Shown: positions 18,626-31,282, counted from the first letter of the stretch. The stretch: 64,000 nucleotides of DNA from Herbaspirillum autotrophicum (GCF_001189915.1 NZ_LFLS01000010.1:93311-157310), one strand, 5' to 3'. A program made the numbers and translations. The notes: generated by a model from the sequence alone, not told the origin.

Positions 18626-20904
18626 CACTCGCCTCCTTCTTTATCGCCGTCGCTGATCACCGCTTCGCCGTCAGGATTGCGGGCCTGTGCCTGATACAGG
18701 CGATAGTAAGCCCCCTGCTTTGCCATCAGCTCTTCATGATGACCGACTTCCACCACCTGACCGCGATCCAATACCACCAGACGATCAGCCTTGCGCAAGG
18801 TCGACAAGCGGTGGGCAATCGCAATCGTGGTACGGCCCTTGACCAGATTATCAAGCGCCTTCTGGATTTCTTTCTCGGTCGTGGTATCGACCGACGATGT
18901 CGCCTCATCCATGATCAGAATGCGCGGATCAATCAGCAATGCACGCGCAATCGAAATGCGCTGACGCTCACCACCGGACAAAGCCTGACCGCGCTCGCCG
19001 ACCAGTGAGTCATAACCTTGCGGCAAGCGCAAAATGAATTCGTGCGCGTGGGCGGCACGGGCGGCGGCGATGATTTCTTCGCGCGTGGCTTCCGGTTTGC
19101 CATAGGCGATGTTCTCGGCAATCGTGCCGAAAAACAGGAATGGCTCCTGCAATACCAGCCCGATATTGCGGCGATATTCGGCAATCGGCAGCGAGCGGAT
19201 ATCGACACCGTCCAGCCTGATTGCGCCTTCCGAGACATCATAGAAACGACAGATCAGATTGACCATGGTGCTCTTGCCGGAACCGCTGTGGCCGACCAGA
19301 CCGATCATCTCGCCCGGGGCAATCGTCAGATCAACGCCGCGCATGACCGCGCGGTTGCCGTAACGGAAACCGATGTTGCGCAATTCGATGGCGCCTTTGA
19401 CCGCCGGAAGATGTACCGGATTGGCTGGTTCCGGCACGCTGGAAACGTGATCCAGAATATCGAAAATGCGCTTGGCGCCGGCGGCAGCCTTTTGCGTCAC
19501 CGACACAATCCGGCTCATCGAATCAAGACGTGTGTAAAAGCGGCTGATGTAGGCCAGAAAGGCGGTCAGCACACCAACCGTAATCTGATTGTTGGAGACT
19601 TGCCAGATACCGAACGCCCATACCACCAGCAACCCGACTTCGGTCAGCATGGTGACGGTTGGCGTAAACAGCGACCAGATCTTGTTGACGCGATCATTGA
19701 CCACCAGATTATGGCGATTGGCTTCCTTGAAGCGCGCCGCTTCGCGTTTTTCCTGCGCAAACGCCTTGACCACGCGAATGCCGGGAATGGTATCGGCCAG
19801 CACATTGGTCACCTCCGACCAGATGCGGTCGATTTTTTCGAAGCCATGGCGCAGACGGTCGCGCACCACGTGGATCATCCAGGCGATGAACGGCAATGGC
19901 AGCAAGGTCACCAGCGCCAGCCAAGGATTGATCGAAATCAGGATCGCCGCGGTCATGATGATCATCAGCACGTCGATCGCGAAATCGAGCAAATGCAATG
20001 ACAGGAATACGCAGATGCGGTCGGTTTCAGAACCGATGCGGGCCATCAGGTCACCGGTGCGCTTGCCGCCGAAGTATTCCTGCGACAGCCTGAGCAAATG
20101 CTCGTAGGTGGTGGTACGCAAGTCGGCACCGATGCGTTCGCTGACCAGCGCCAGAATATAAGTCCGGGCCCATCCCAGCACCCACGCCACCATCGCCGAC
20201 CCCAGCAAGCCGCTCAGATACAGCATGGCCAGATGAGAATTGATGGGGGCGCCGTTCTGAAACGGGATCAGCACGTTATCCATCAGCGGCATCGTCATGT
20301 ACGGCGGCACCAGCGTCGCAGCGGTAGACGCCAGCGTCAGCAGGAAGCCCAGCAACAGCGAACCCTTGTATGGTTTGGCAAAGCGTGCCAGACGGAACAG
20401 TGCCCAGGTCGACGGCGGCGCCTCCTTGACCTCCGGACAAATGGCGCAAGTCTCTTGTCCTTGCGGAATCGGCGCCTTGCACTGCGGGCAGACATCCGCC
20501 TCTTCCTGCTGTTCGGTACGCCCCGAGACCAGCGCGTCGCGCTGCTGCTCGAACAGATTGATCAGCCGCAGGGCTTGCGGATTCTGTGCCAACGTATAGC
20601 GCCAGATCGCCAGCCGGCGCTGACCGTCTGCCAGCTCCAGACTGCCGACCCCGGCGTGGTCATGGTGCGTCAATACCAGCGCGGCAGCATACGACCAGGC
20701 TTGCCAGCCTTCGTCGCCGGCCATGCGGGCCAGCAAGCGGCGGTCAGTCGCCAGCACCAGGCCACGACTGAAATGCAGTGACACATCGAGATCGAGTTCC
20801 AGCCAGGCAATCACCTTTTCATCGGCGGTCAGCAGCAATTCGACATCTTGACGCCACTGTGCAGGCACATTGGCTAAAGGCAATAAAAGGGATTCTGTAG
20901 TCAT
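18625..20904 (-). CDS. ABC transporter permease/ATPase with N-terminal extension, cyanophycin-associated
   Basis: This is a fused ABC half-transporter of 759 residues, about 170 more than a normal one. The extra N-terminus (residues 1-165) has no membrane helices and ends in a zinc-ribbon pattern CPQCKAP then CAIC. Six membrane helices follow (about 180-450), then an ATPase domain with Walker A GHSGSGKST, signature LSGGERQ and Walker B ILIMDEATSSVD. It has the exporter topology (MsbA-like). The gene pairs with the DUF1854 gene and diverges from two cyanophycin synthetases. The substrate is unknown; cyanophycin-derived peptides or arginine/aspartate are possible but unproven. Confidence 0.88.
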   Translation of the reverse strand: MTTESLLLPLANVPAQWRQDVELLLTADEKVIAWLELDLDVSLHFSRGLVLATDRRLLARMAGDEGWQAWSYAAALVLTHHDHAGVGSLELADGQRRLAIWRYTLAQNPQALRLINLFEQQRDALVSGRTEQQEEADVCPQCKAPIPQGQETCAICPEVKEAPPSTWALFRLARFAKPYKGSLLLGFLLTLASTAATLVPPYMTMPLMDNVLIPFQNGAPINSHLAMLYLSGLLGSAMVAWVLGWARTYILALVSERIGADLRTTTYEHLLRLSQEYFGGKRTGDLMARIGSETDRICVFLSLHLLDFAIDVLMIIMTAAILISINPWLALVTLLPLPFIAWMIHVVRDRLRHGFEKIDRIWSEVTNVLADTIPGIRVVKAFAQEKREAARFKEANRHNLVVNDRVNKIWSLFTPTVTMLTEVGLLVVWAFGIWQVSNNQITVGVLTAFLAYISRFYTRLDSMSRIVSVTQKAAAGAKRIFDILDHVSSVPEPANPVHLPAVKGAIELRNIGFRYGNRAVMRGVDLTIAPGEMIGLVGHSGSGKSTMVNLICRFYDVSEGAIRLDGVDIRSLPIAEYRRNIGLVLQEPFLFFGTIAENIAYGKPEATREEIIAAARAAHAHEFILRLPQGYDSLVGERGQALSGGERQRISIARALLIDPRILIMDEATSSVDTTTEKEIQKALDNLVKGRTTIAIAHRLSTLRKADRLVVLDRGQVVEVGHHEELMAKQGAYYRLYQAQARNPDGEAVISDGDKEGGE

Positions 20905-20975
20905 CTGAACGGCATGTATGTCCTTGACGGACGGGATGTGAATGCCTGTGCAAGCCCGGCATCCATGCCGCGCGT

Positions 20976-21006
20976 ATTATATCGCAAGGACTTGCTGCGC
21001 TGACAA
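20976..21006 (-). promoter_or_regulatory. Predicted promoter of the ABC-DUF1854 operon
   Basis: On the minus strand TTGTCA (21006-21001) and a perfect TATAAT (20981-20976) are spaced by 19 nt. The transcript would start near 20969, leaving about 65 nt before the ABC start codon. The spacing is longer than ideal. Confidence 0.5.
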
Positions 21007-21364
21007 GGTTCGGCCGGCTGCCGGCGCAAAAAATCCGGGGCGCCGGCATTTTTGGCGCAGTCGCGCAATGCGCCGCTTTCTCCCGCTATATATAGAGCCT
21101 GCGTTTTCATTATTTACATGCAATCTTTTTTACAGTCTGCGACAATATCATTACTTTTTCCTGACAACCCTGACAGACTTGTAAAACGCAGTTGCAGCGC
21201 CCGCCTCCGGAGCCCATGGCGGATTTGCAACAAACGATGAAACTGTCACTTCAGCGCCGCTCATGGCTTTTTCACCGCACGGTAAACCAATTCACCGCTA
21301 ATGCGTTATTCATGTTTGTATCGCCCCGTATCGACAACGTCATCGCCAGCATTGCTGCTCACAC
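21007..21364. other. Divergent intergenic region of the cyanophycin locus
   Basis: This 358-nt stretch must hold the control region of the synthetase genes. It is more AT-rich than its surroundings around 21080-21190. A weak plus-strand candidate is CTGACA (21161) and TAAAAC (21182) with only 15 nt between them. I found no convincing sigma-54 or sigma-70 promoter and no ORF. Confidence 0.35.
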
Positions 21365-23563
21365 ATGAAAAACATTGAATTCCTCCGTATATTGCCACTG
21401 CACGGACCTAATATATGGACATACCGGTCAGCACTGGAAGTGTGGATCGACATCGGTGAACTGGAAGATTTCCCCTCCAACATATTGCCCGGATTCAATG
21501 ATCGCCTTACCAGCTGGCTGCCGTCACTGGTCGAACACCGCTGCAGCTACGGCGAACGTGGCGGCTTCCTGCAACGGCTCAAGGAAGGTACCTGGCCCGG
21601 CCACATTCTGGAACACGTCACGCTGGAACTGCAAAATCTGGCCGGCTTGCCGGGCGGCTTCGGCAAGGCGCGCGAAACCTCGGTGCGCGGGGTCTACAAA
21701 GTGGTCGTGCGGGCACGCCACGAACAGGTTACCCGCGCCGCACTGCACGCGGCACGCGATCTGGTGCTGGCCGCCATCGACGACCGCCCCTACGATGTGG
21801 CGGCAACCGTGGAAACGCTGCGCGACATGGTCGATTCGCTGTGCCTCGGCCCCAGCACCGCCTGTATCGTGGATGCCGCCGATGAACGCCGGATTCCGTC
21901 GATCCGTCTGTCCGAGGGCAATCTGGTCCAGCTCGGCCACGGTATCAATCAACGCCGCATCTGGACCGCCGAAAGCGACCAGACCAGCGCCATCGCCGAA
22001 AGCATTTCGCGCGACAAAGACCTCACCAAGACGCTGCTGCAATCCTGCGGCGTCGCCATTCCTGAAGGCCGCCTGGTCGACAGCGCCGACGACGCCTGGG
22101 AAGCCGCCGAAGACATCGGCTTGCCGGTGGTGGTCAAACCGTCCGATGCCAACCACGGTCGCGGCGTCTTCATCGATCTCAATACCCGCGCCGAAGTGCA
22201 GACCGCCTACGCAGCCGCACTGGAAGAAGGCAGCAGCGTACTGGTGGAACGCTTCATTCGCGGCAATGAACACCGCTTGCTGATCGTCGGCGGCAAACTG
22301 GCCGCCGCCGCCCGTGGCGAACCGATTTTCGTGATCGGCGACGGCAAATCCACGGTATCGCAACTGATTGATGTCCTCAACACCGACCCGCGCCGTGGCG
22401 ACCTCGAAGAACACCCGCTCAACCCGGTGATTCTGGAACGTGAACCGGCAGCCCGGCTGGAACTGGAACGTCAGGGCCTGAGCGCCGAGGCGATTCCTGC
22501 TGCCGGTCGCAAAGTGCTGCTGCTGCGCAACGGCAATGTCGCCATCGACGTCACCGATCTGGTCCATCCAAGCGTGGCAGCCACTGCATCGCTGGCGGCC
22601 CGCGTGGTCGGTCTCGATATTGCCGGTGTCGATCTGGTGGCCGAAGATATTTCGCGTCCGCTGGCAGAACAGCGCGCCGCCATCGTGGAAGTCAACGCCG
22701 GTCCCGGCCTGCTGATGCATCTGAAACCATCGGAAGGCAAACCGCGTCCGGTCGGCCAGGCCATCGTCAATCATCTGTTCAAGCCGGAAGACACCGGCCG
22801 CATCCCTATCGTCGGCATTACCGGCACCCACGGCAAAACCACGATTGCCCGGCTGGTGGCGCGCATCATTCATCTGAGCGGCAAACATGTCGGTCTGGCT
22901 TGCGGCGATGGCCTGTACTTCGGTCAGCGGCAAGTGGAAAAAGGCAATCGCGCCAACTGGCATGCAGCGCACCGGGTCTTGCTCAATCGCGCGGTGGAAG
23001 CCGCCGTGTTCGAAAACGGCAGCGTCTCCATCCTGTCTGAAGGCCTGGCCTATGACCGCTGCCAGGTCGGCGTGGTGGCCAATATCGATCCGGCTGACAG
23101 CCTGCCCGAGTATTACATCAACAACGCCGAAGAAATGGCCACCAAGGTCAAGCGCACCCAGGTTGACGTCGTGCTGCCGGACGGCGTCGCCGTGCTCAAT
23201 GCCGATGATCCGCTGGTCGCCGATATGGCATCCCTGTGCGATGGCGAAGTGATTTTCTTCGGTATCGACGCTGAGACACCGGTACTGCAGGAACATCTGC
23301 GCCAGGGCAAGCGTGCCGTATTCCTGCGCGACGGCGCGGTGATTCAGGCCTGCGGCGACAAGGAAACCAAAGTCAGCACCGTGGCAGCGATTCCGCTGAC
23401 CGTGGGCGGTTCAGTCACGTTCCAGATTGAAAACGTGCTGGCCGCAGTCGGTGCTGCCTGGGCGCTCGGCATTTCGGCTGACCTGATTCGCGCCGGCATC
23501 GAATTGTTCGGCACCGAGCAAGCCGAAGAACAAGGCAAGAAACGCAAGCCGCACACTGTCTGA
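21365..23563 (+). CDS. Cyanophycin synthetase paralogue lacking the C-terminal ligase domain (CphA2-like)
   Basis: Cyanophycin synthetases build the Asp-Arg storage polymer. This 732-residue paralogue has the N-terminal domain with GHILEHVTLELQ at about residues 79-90, an ATP-grasp domain (VVVKPSDANHGRGV, VEVNAGPGLLMHL) and a Mur-ligase central domain with P-loop GITGTHGKTT near 482. It stops soon after the central domain, without the Mur C-terminal domain that carries YGHNP in its neighbour. The loop equivalent to ETARGG in the neighbour reads ENGSVS. It may have lost Mur-type ligation and keep ATP-grasp chemistry, like cyanobacterial CphA2, which joins Asp-Arg dipeptides. That parallel is inference. 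It is 76 nt upstream of the full-length gene. Confidence 0.88.
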   Translation: MKNIEFLRILPLHGPNIWTYRSALEVWIDIGELEDFPSNILPGFNDRLTSWLPSLVEHRCSYGERGGFLQRLKEGTWPGHILEHVTLELQNLAGLPGGFGKARETSVRGVYKVVVRARHEQVTRAALHAARDLVLAAIDDRPYDVAATVETLRDMVDSLCLGPSTACIVDAADERRIPSIRLSEGNLVQLGHGINQRRIWTAESDQTSAIAESISRDKDLTKTLLQSCGVAIPEGRLVDSADDAWEAAEDIGLPVVVKPSDANHGRGVFIDLNTRAEVQTAYAAALEEGSSVLVERFIRGNEHRLLIVGGKLAAAARGEPIFVIGDGKSTVSQLIDVLNTDPRRGDLEEHPLNPVILEREPAARLELERQGLSAEAIPAAGRKVLLLRNGNVAIDVTDLVHPSVAATASLAARVVGLDIAGVDLVAEDISRPLAEQRAAIVEVNAGPGLLMHLKPSEGKPRPVGQAIVNHLFKPEDTGRIPIVGITGTHGKTTIARLVARIIHLSGKHVGLACGDGLYFGQRQVEKGNRANWHAAHRVLLNRAVEAAVFENGSVSILSEGLAYDRCQVGVVANIDPADSLPEYYINNAEEMATKVKRTQVDVVLPDGVAVLNADDPLVADMASLCDGEVIFFGIDAETPVLQEHLRQGKRAVFLRDGAVIQACGDKETKVSTVAAIPLTVGGSVTFQIENVLAAVGAAWALGISADLIRAGIELFGTEQAEEQGKKRKPHTV

Positions 23564-23639
23564 TCCGCTTTGAACATGCTATGCAACGCCCTTTACAACA
23601 GGCCTTGAAGGCCTACGAGACATTCAGGAAAACACGCTG

Positions 23640-26228
23640 ATGGACGTATCACGAATTCGCGTTTTGCGCGGTCCCAACCTGTGGAGCAGAAATACGGCGG
23701 TGGAAGCCATCGTTTCCTGCACCCCCGAGGAACGCACCATTGACGCCATCGACGGCTTCGAAGTCCGTCTGCGCGCCCGTTTTCCACAAATCGGCTTTTT
23801 GCATGCCGCCGGCGAAGCCAAGACGGTTTCCATGGCGCACGCACTGGAAGCGGCCGTGCTCGGTTTGCAATCGCAGGCCGGCTGCCCGGTCACCTTCGGC
23901 CGCACCGTGCCGACGGTCGATGTCGGCGTCTATCAGGTCATCGTTGAATACAGTGAAGAAGCCGTCGGTCGCCTCGCGTTCGATCTGGCGCAGGCACTGT
24001 GCAAGGCGGCAGCCGAAGACACGCCGTTCGATCTGGCCGATGCCCTGACCCGTTTGCGGGAACTCGATGAAGATGTGCGGCTCGGTCCCAGCACCGGCTC
24101 CATTGTGGCTGCGGCACTGGCGCGCGGCATCCCGTATCGTCGCCTGACCGACGGCAGCATGGTGCAGTTCGGCTGGGGCAGCCGTCAGAAACGTATTCAG
24201 GCGGCGGAAACCAGCAATACCAGCGCCATCGCCGAATCGATTGCGCAAGATAAAGAATTGACCAAGATGCTGCTGCATGCAGCCGGCGTGCCGGTACCGA
24301 ACGGCCGCGTCGTCACCACGGTGGAAGATGCCTGGGCCGCAGCGCAGGAAATCGATGCGCCGGTCGTGATCAAGCCGCGTGACGGCAATCAGGGCAAAGG
24401 CGTGGCGGTCAACATCAGCTCGCACGAACAGATCACGCTGGCCTTCAATGTGGCCGTCAAGATCAGTGACGAAATCATCGTCGAACGTTATTTGCCGGGG
24501 CATGACTATCGCCTGCTGGTGATCGGCAAGAACCTGATCGCTGCCGCCCGCCGCGATCCGCCGCAAGTCATCGGCGATGGCGTCCACTCCATCCACCAAC
24601 TGGTGGAGCAAGTCAACAGCGATCCTTTGCGCGGCGACGGGCACGCGACCTCGCTGACCAAGATCCGCTTCGATGACATCGCGCTGGCCACACTGGCCAA
24701 GCAAGACTACGACGCCAATTCGATCCCGCCACAAGGCGCGCGCATCATCTTGCGCAACAATGCCAATCTGAGCACCGGCGGCACCGCTACCGACGTCACC
24801 GATGATGTCCACCCGGAACTGGCCGCGCGCGCAGTCGCCGCAGCACAGATGGTAGGCCTCGACATCTGCGGCGTCGACATTGTCTGCAACAGCGTACACA
24901 AGCCGCTGGAAGAACAGGAAGGCGGCATCGTCGAAGTCAACGCCGCCCCCGGCCTGCGCATGCACCTAAGCCCTTCTTACGGCAAAGGCCGCGCGGTCGG
25001 CGACGCCATCATCGCCACCATGTTCGGCGATGGCGACGATGCCCGCATTCCGGTAGTGGCAGTGGCCGGCACCAACGGCAAGACCACCACCGTCCGCCTG
25101 ATCACGCATTTGCTGGCGCAAAACGGTTTGCGCGTCGGCATGACCAATACCGACGGCGTCTACATCGACAAGCAACGCATTGATACCGGCGATTGCAGCG
25201 GCCCCCGCAGCGCCCGCAATGTGCTGTTCCATCCCGACGTCGATGCCGCCGTGCTGGAAACGGCGCGCGGTGGCGTGCTGCGTGAAGGCCTCGGCTTTGA
25301 TCGCTGCAGCGTGGCAGTAGTCACCAATATCGGCATGGGCGATCACCTCGGTCTGAGCTACATCAGCACCGTGGAAGATCTGGCCGTCGTCAAACGCGTG
25401 ATCGTGGAAAACGTCGCGCCAAGCGGCGTCGCCGTCCTCAATGCCGCCGACCCGATGGTCGCCAGCATGGCCACCTCGTGCCCCGGCAGCGTGACCTTCT
25501 TCGCACTCGATGCCCAACACCCGCTCATGGCGACGCAACGGGCGCAGGGACATCGCGTGGTGTATCGCGACGGTGATGCCATCGTCGCCGCCCAGGGCGA
25601 TCAGGAACATCGCCTGGAGCTGTCCGAGATTCCATTGACGCGCAACGGCACCATCGGCTTTCAGGTAGAAAACACCATGGCGTCGGTTGCCGCCGTGTGG
25701 GCCCTGAATCTGGACTGGAATGTGATTCGTGCCGGCTTGCGCAATTTCGTCAGCGATGCCGATACCGCACCCGGACGCTTCAACATGTTCGACTATCGCG
25801 GCGCCACGCTGATTGCCGACTACGGCCACAATCCGGATGCGATTCAGGCACTGGTCAACGCCGTCGAAAGCATTCCGGCGCAACGCCGCTCGGTCGTCAT
25901 CAGCGGCGCCGGCGACCGCCGCGATATCGATATCCGGCAACAAACCGAAATCCTTGGCGATGCCTTTGATGAAGTCGTGCTGTATCAGGATCAATGCCAG
26001 CGCGGACGCGCCGACGGCGAGGTGCTGGCGCTGTTGCGCCAAGGCCTGGCGAATGCGCGTCGCACCAGCGAAACCAAGGAAGTCCACGGCGAATTCCTGG
26101 CGATCGATACCGCACTGGCCTCGCTCAAGAAAGGCGACTTGTGCCTGATCCTGATCGACCAGATCGAAGAAGCGCTGGCGCATATTGCCGGCCGCGTGGC
26201 CGAAGCGGACGCCGAAGCAAAGGCTTGA
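23640..26228 (+). CDS. cphA: Cyanophycin synthetase, full-length
   Basis: CphA adds Asp to the backbone and Arg to each Asp side chain, using two ATPs per unit. The 862-residue length fits CphA1. The ATP-grasp domain holds VVIKPRDGNQGKGV and VEVNAAPGLRMHL; the Mur domain holds P-loop AGTNGKTTT near residue 476, ETARGGVLREGLGFDRC near 538 and the C-terminal DYGHNPDAIQAL near 727. The N-terminal domain has AHALEAAVLGLQ where the upstream paralogue has GHILEHVTLELQ, so the presumed metal-site residues are missing. It is read with the upstream gene and ends at a strong terminator. Confidence 0.95.
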   Translation: MDVSRIRVLRGPNLWSRNTAVEAIVSCTPEERTIDAIDGFEVRLRARFPQIGFLHAAGEAKTVSMAHALEAAVLGLQSQAGCPVTFGRTVPTVDVGVYQVIVEYSEEAVGRLAFDLAQALCKAAAEDTPFDLADALTRLRELDEDVRLGPSTGSIVAAALARGIPYRRLTDGSMVQFGWGSRQKRIQAAETSNTSAIAESIAQDKELTKMLLHAAGVPVPNGRVVTTVEDAWAAAQEIDAPVVIKPRDGNQGKGVAVNISSHEQITLAFNVAVKISDEIIVERYLPGHDYRLLVIGKNLIAAARRDPPQVIGDGVHSIHQLVEQVNSDPLRGDGHATSLTKIRFDDIALATLAKQDYDANSIPPQGARIILRNNANLSTGGTATDVTDDVHPELAARAVAAAQMVGLDICGVDIVCNSVHKPLEEQEGGIVEVNAAPGLRMHLSPSYGKGRAVGDAIIATMFGDGDDARIPVVAVAGTNGKTTTVRLITHLLAQNGLRVGMTNTDGVYIDKQRIDTGDCSGPRSARNVLFHPDVDAAVLETARGGVLREGLGFDRCSVAVVTNIGMGDHLGLSYISTVEDLAVVKRVIVENVAPSGVAVLNAADPMVASMATSCPGSVTFFALDAQHPLMATQRAQGHRVVYRDGDAIVAAQGDQEHRLELSEIPLTRNGTIGFQVENTMASVAAVWALNLDWNVIRAGLRNFVSDADTAPGRFNMFDYRGATLIADYGHNPDAIQALVNAVESIPAQRRSVVISGAGDRRDIDIRQQTEILGDAFDEVVLYQDQCQRGRADGEVLALLRQGLANARRTSETKEVHGEFLAIDTALASLKKGDLCLILIDQIEEALAHIAGRVAEADAEAKA

Positions 26229-26268
26229 TGCAAGGGATGCTGATGGCAGTTGGCATCAGCGCCCGAAA

Positions 26269-26302
26269 AAAAATGCTCATGATGTGAATCATGAGCATTT
26301 TT
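26269..26302. terminator. Bidirectional terminator between cphA and def
   Basis: A perfect 15-bp inverted repeat (arms 26269-26283 and 26288-26302) with a GTGA loop is flanked by A residues on one side and T residues on the other. It serves both the synthetase operon and the convergent def gene. Confidence 0.88.
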
Positions 26303-26317
26303 CATATCTGAAGCGTG

Positions 26318-26854
26318 TCAGTCGTCGTCGGCCGGATCGAGATCCGGAAACAAGATATCGGTAAACCCGAAACGCGTGAAATCCTTGATCCGCATCGGGT
26401 ACAAAATCCCCTGCAAGTGATCGCATTCATGCTGCACCACGCGCGCATGAAAACCATCAACGGTACGGTCGATGCGATTGCCGAACTGGTCGCAGCCATC
26501 GTAATGCAGACGACTCCAGCGCGGCACCACGCCACGCAGTCCCGGCACTGACAGGCAACCTTCCCAGCCCTCTTCCATATCATCCGATAAAGGCGTCAGC
26601 GTCGGATTGATCAAGACGGTTTCCGGCACTGCCGGCGCATCCGGGTAACGTTCGTTTTTCTTGAATCCGAAAATCACCAGTTGCAGGTTGACGCCAATTT
26701 GCGGCGCGGCCAGACCGGCGCCATTGACGGCCCGCATGGTCTCGAACATATCCGCGATCAGGGTTTCCAGTTCTGCCGTAGCGAACTGCACCACTGGTTC
26801 GGCCTGACGCAACAGGCGCGGATCGCCCATGCGCAGGATTTCTCTTATTGCCAT
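26318..26854 (-). CDS. def: Peptide deformylase
   Basis: Peptide deformylase removes the formyl group from the initiator methionine. The 178-residue protein has all three family motifs: [18 protein letters not shown] with the metal-binding Cys, and QHECDHLQG with two His ligands and the catalytic Glu. It is not next to fmt, so it may be a second copy; the rest of the genome would be needed to tell. It is followed by the shared terminator with cphA. Confidence 0.96.
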   Translation of the reverse strand: MAIREILRMGDPRLLRQAEPVVQFATAELETLIADMFETMRAVNGAGLAAPQIGVNLQLVIFGFKKNERYPDAPAVPETVLINPTLTPLSDDMEEGWEGCLSVPGLRGVVPRWSRLHYDGCDQFGNRIDRTVDGFHARVVQHECDHLQGILYPMRIKDFTRFGFTDILFPDLDPADDD

Positions 26855-26909
26855 TTCAGTTCAACCCCTCTCATGCGCAAGACCGGACCGGCCGCGCACT
26901 TGTTTGGAC

Positions 26910-29944
<3,035 letters not shown>

Positions 29945-31153
29945 CTAGCTGAACAAACGGGTTGCGCGGTTGGAACCGGCGGCAACATCGGCTGACTCCA
30001 TGGCACTGTAGAACGCGCTGACCTGCTCGCCGATGTCGGCCAGGGCGGCGTCGGTCAGCAACTGATCGCTGTCGTCCACCACCGTACCGCCGAGGCGCAT
30101 GGCCAGCGAACGGGCACAGGCAATCAAGGCGCCATAACCATCGCGGGCCGGGCCGACGCGCGGCACATCGAGCAGCAGCGTCAGACGGTCAGTGGTTTCT
30201 TCGGCCTGCGTGGCATTGGTCGACAGCGAGAACAACACTTCGCCTTCGCCATCCTGCATCACAAGATGACCGTCGGTACGGCGATCAAACCCTTGCCGCG
30301 TCAATGCCGCCAGCAAGGTGCTGATGTTCCATGGCGCGCCATTGGAACGGACATTCACGCCCAGTTGCACATCGTGATCCATGATGAACTGATGCAATGC
30401 CTGCGCCGTCTTCATGACATCCATCATGTCCGGGATTTCCGGCTCGGCATTGAGCGAATCGGTAAATTCGCGCAGGCGCATGACCAGCTCCGAATATTCC
30501 AGCTCGTTCAGTGCATTGCTGCGATTGGCCAATTGCGCGCCGGCCAGCAGCGCGGTGTAGACGCCGCCATGGGCAATGGCTTCCCATTCGCCGTCTTCGG
30601 TGCGGCCAATGAAATGCACCGGCTTGTTGCCGACGTAACGCAAATTTTGTATCGGCGGCAGAATCTTGTCGCCACGCACCGACGACTCCAGTGCAATCGG
30701 AATTGCGCAATCGATCAGATCGTCGACCGGCAGATCGCGTTGCGGCCGTGCCGGTACCGGGGCCTCGACCGGGGGCGCATCAAAACCGGCTTCGGATGAT
30801 GTCAGCGGCGCATCGTCGCGGGCAAAATTCTGGATGGCTTCACGCACTGACTTGCCGGCCTCCGGATCGATTGTCACCGGATCCTGCGGCATGTATGGTT
30901 CGACCGGCTCGGCCGGCGCCGCTTGCGGACGACGTTCAGGCATCTGGTACAGCTCAGGCTCCTGACGCTCATCGTCATGTGCGGGACGCACGCTGTTGTC
31001 CGCATCCGGGTGCATCAGCACATCGTCATGATCCGACGAAAATGCGCGCTCTACGGATTTGCGGGTTTTGTGTTCTTGCCACTTGTTGTAGGAAATAACG
31101 CCGACGACGATCACGCCGCCGATCACGAGCAGGCTGGTTTGCAGGTCTGTCAT
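29945..31153 (-). CDS. zipA: Cell division protein ZipA-like
   Basis: ZipA anchors FtsZ to the inner membrane. This 402-residue protein starts with a single membrane helix (SLLVIGGVIVVGVISYN), then a charged and Pro-rich linker of about 120 residues (about residues 30-150), and a C-terminal FtsZ-binding domain (CAIPIALESSVRGDKI to the end). The order smc-zipA-ligA is the betaproteobacterial arrangement. The sequence similarity to enterobacterial ZipA is limited, so the call depends on architecture and context. Confidence 0.85.
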   Translation of the reverse strand: MTDLQTSLLVIGGVIVVGVISYNKWQEHKTRKSVERAFSSDHDDVLMHPDADNSVRPAHDDERQEPELYQMPERRPQAAPAEPVEPYMPQDPVTIDPEAGKSVREAIQNFARDDAPLTSSEAGFDAPPVEAPVPARPQRDLPVDDLIDCAIPIALESSVRGDKILPPIQNLRYVGNKPVHFIGRTEDGEWEAIAHGGVYTALLAGAQLANRSNALNELEYSELVMRLREFTDSLNAEPEIPDMMDVMKTAQALHQFIMDHDVQLGVNVRSNGAPWNISTLLAALTRQGFDRRTDGHLVMQDGEGEVLFSLSTNATQAEETTDRLTLLLDVPRVGPARDGYGALIACARSLAMRLGGTVVDDSDQLLTDAALADIGEQVSAFYSAMESADVAAGSNRATRLFS

Positions 31154-31282
31154 GCGGCACGCACCCCGAAAATTTTCCCGGGGGCAATGGCTGGTGCCGC
31201 AGCGGCGGCTGGTGCCTCGCCGCAGTCAGATATAGTCAGTTCAATAAAGCAGGTCATTAGTGGAATCCATAGAGTGGGCAGG

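Noticed and set aside
21219..21230. Possible sigma-54 promoter upstream of the cyanophycin genes
   Set aside because: TGGC and TTGC are present, but the spacing between the GG and GC elements is too short for a -24/-12 promoter.
21524..23296. Long open frame antisense to the first cyanophycin synthetase
   Set aside because: It mirrors the codon pattern of the sense gene, lacks a ribosome site and has no family-like motifs.
26318..26854. def as part of the cyanophycin operon
   Set aside because: It is on the other strand and separated by a perfect bidirectional terminator.
29945..31153. A short linker-only protein instead of ZipA
   Set aside because: The membrane anchor, long acidic linker, C-terminal domain and smc-ligA context together fit ZipA.
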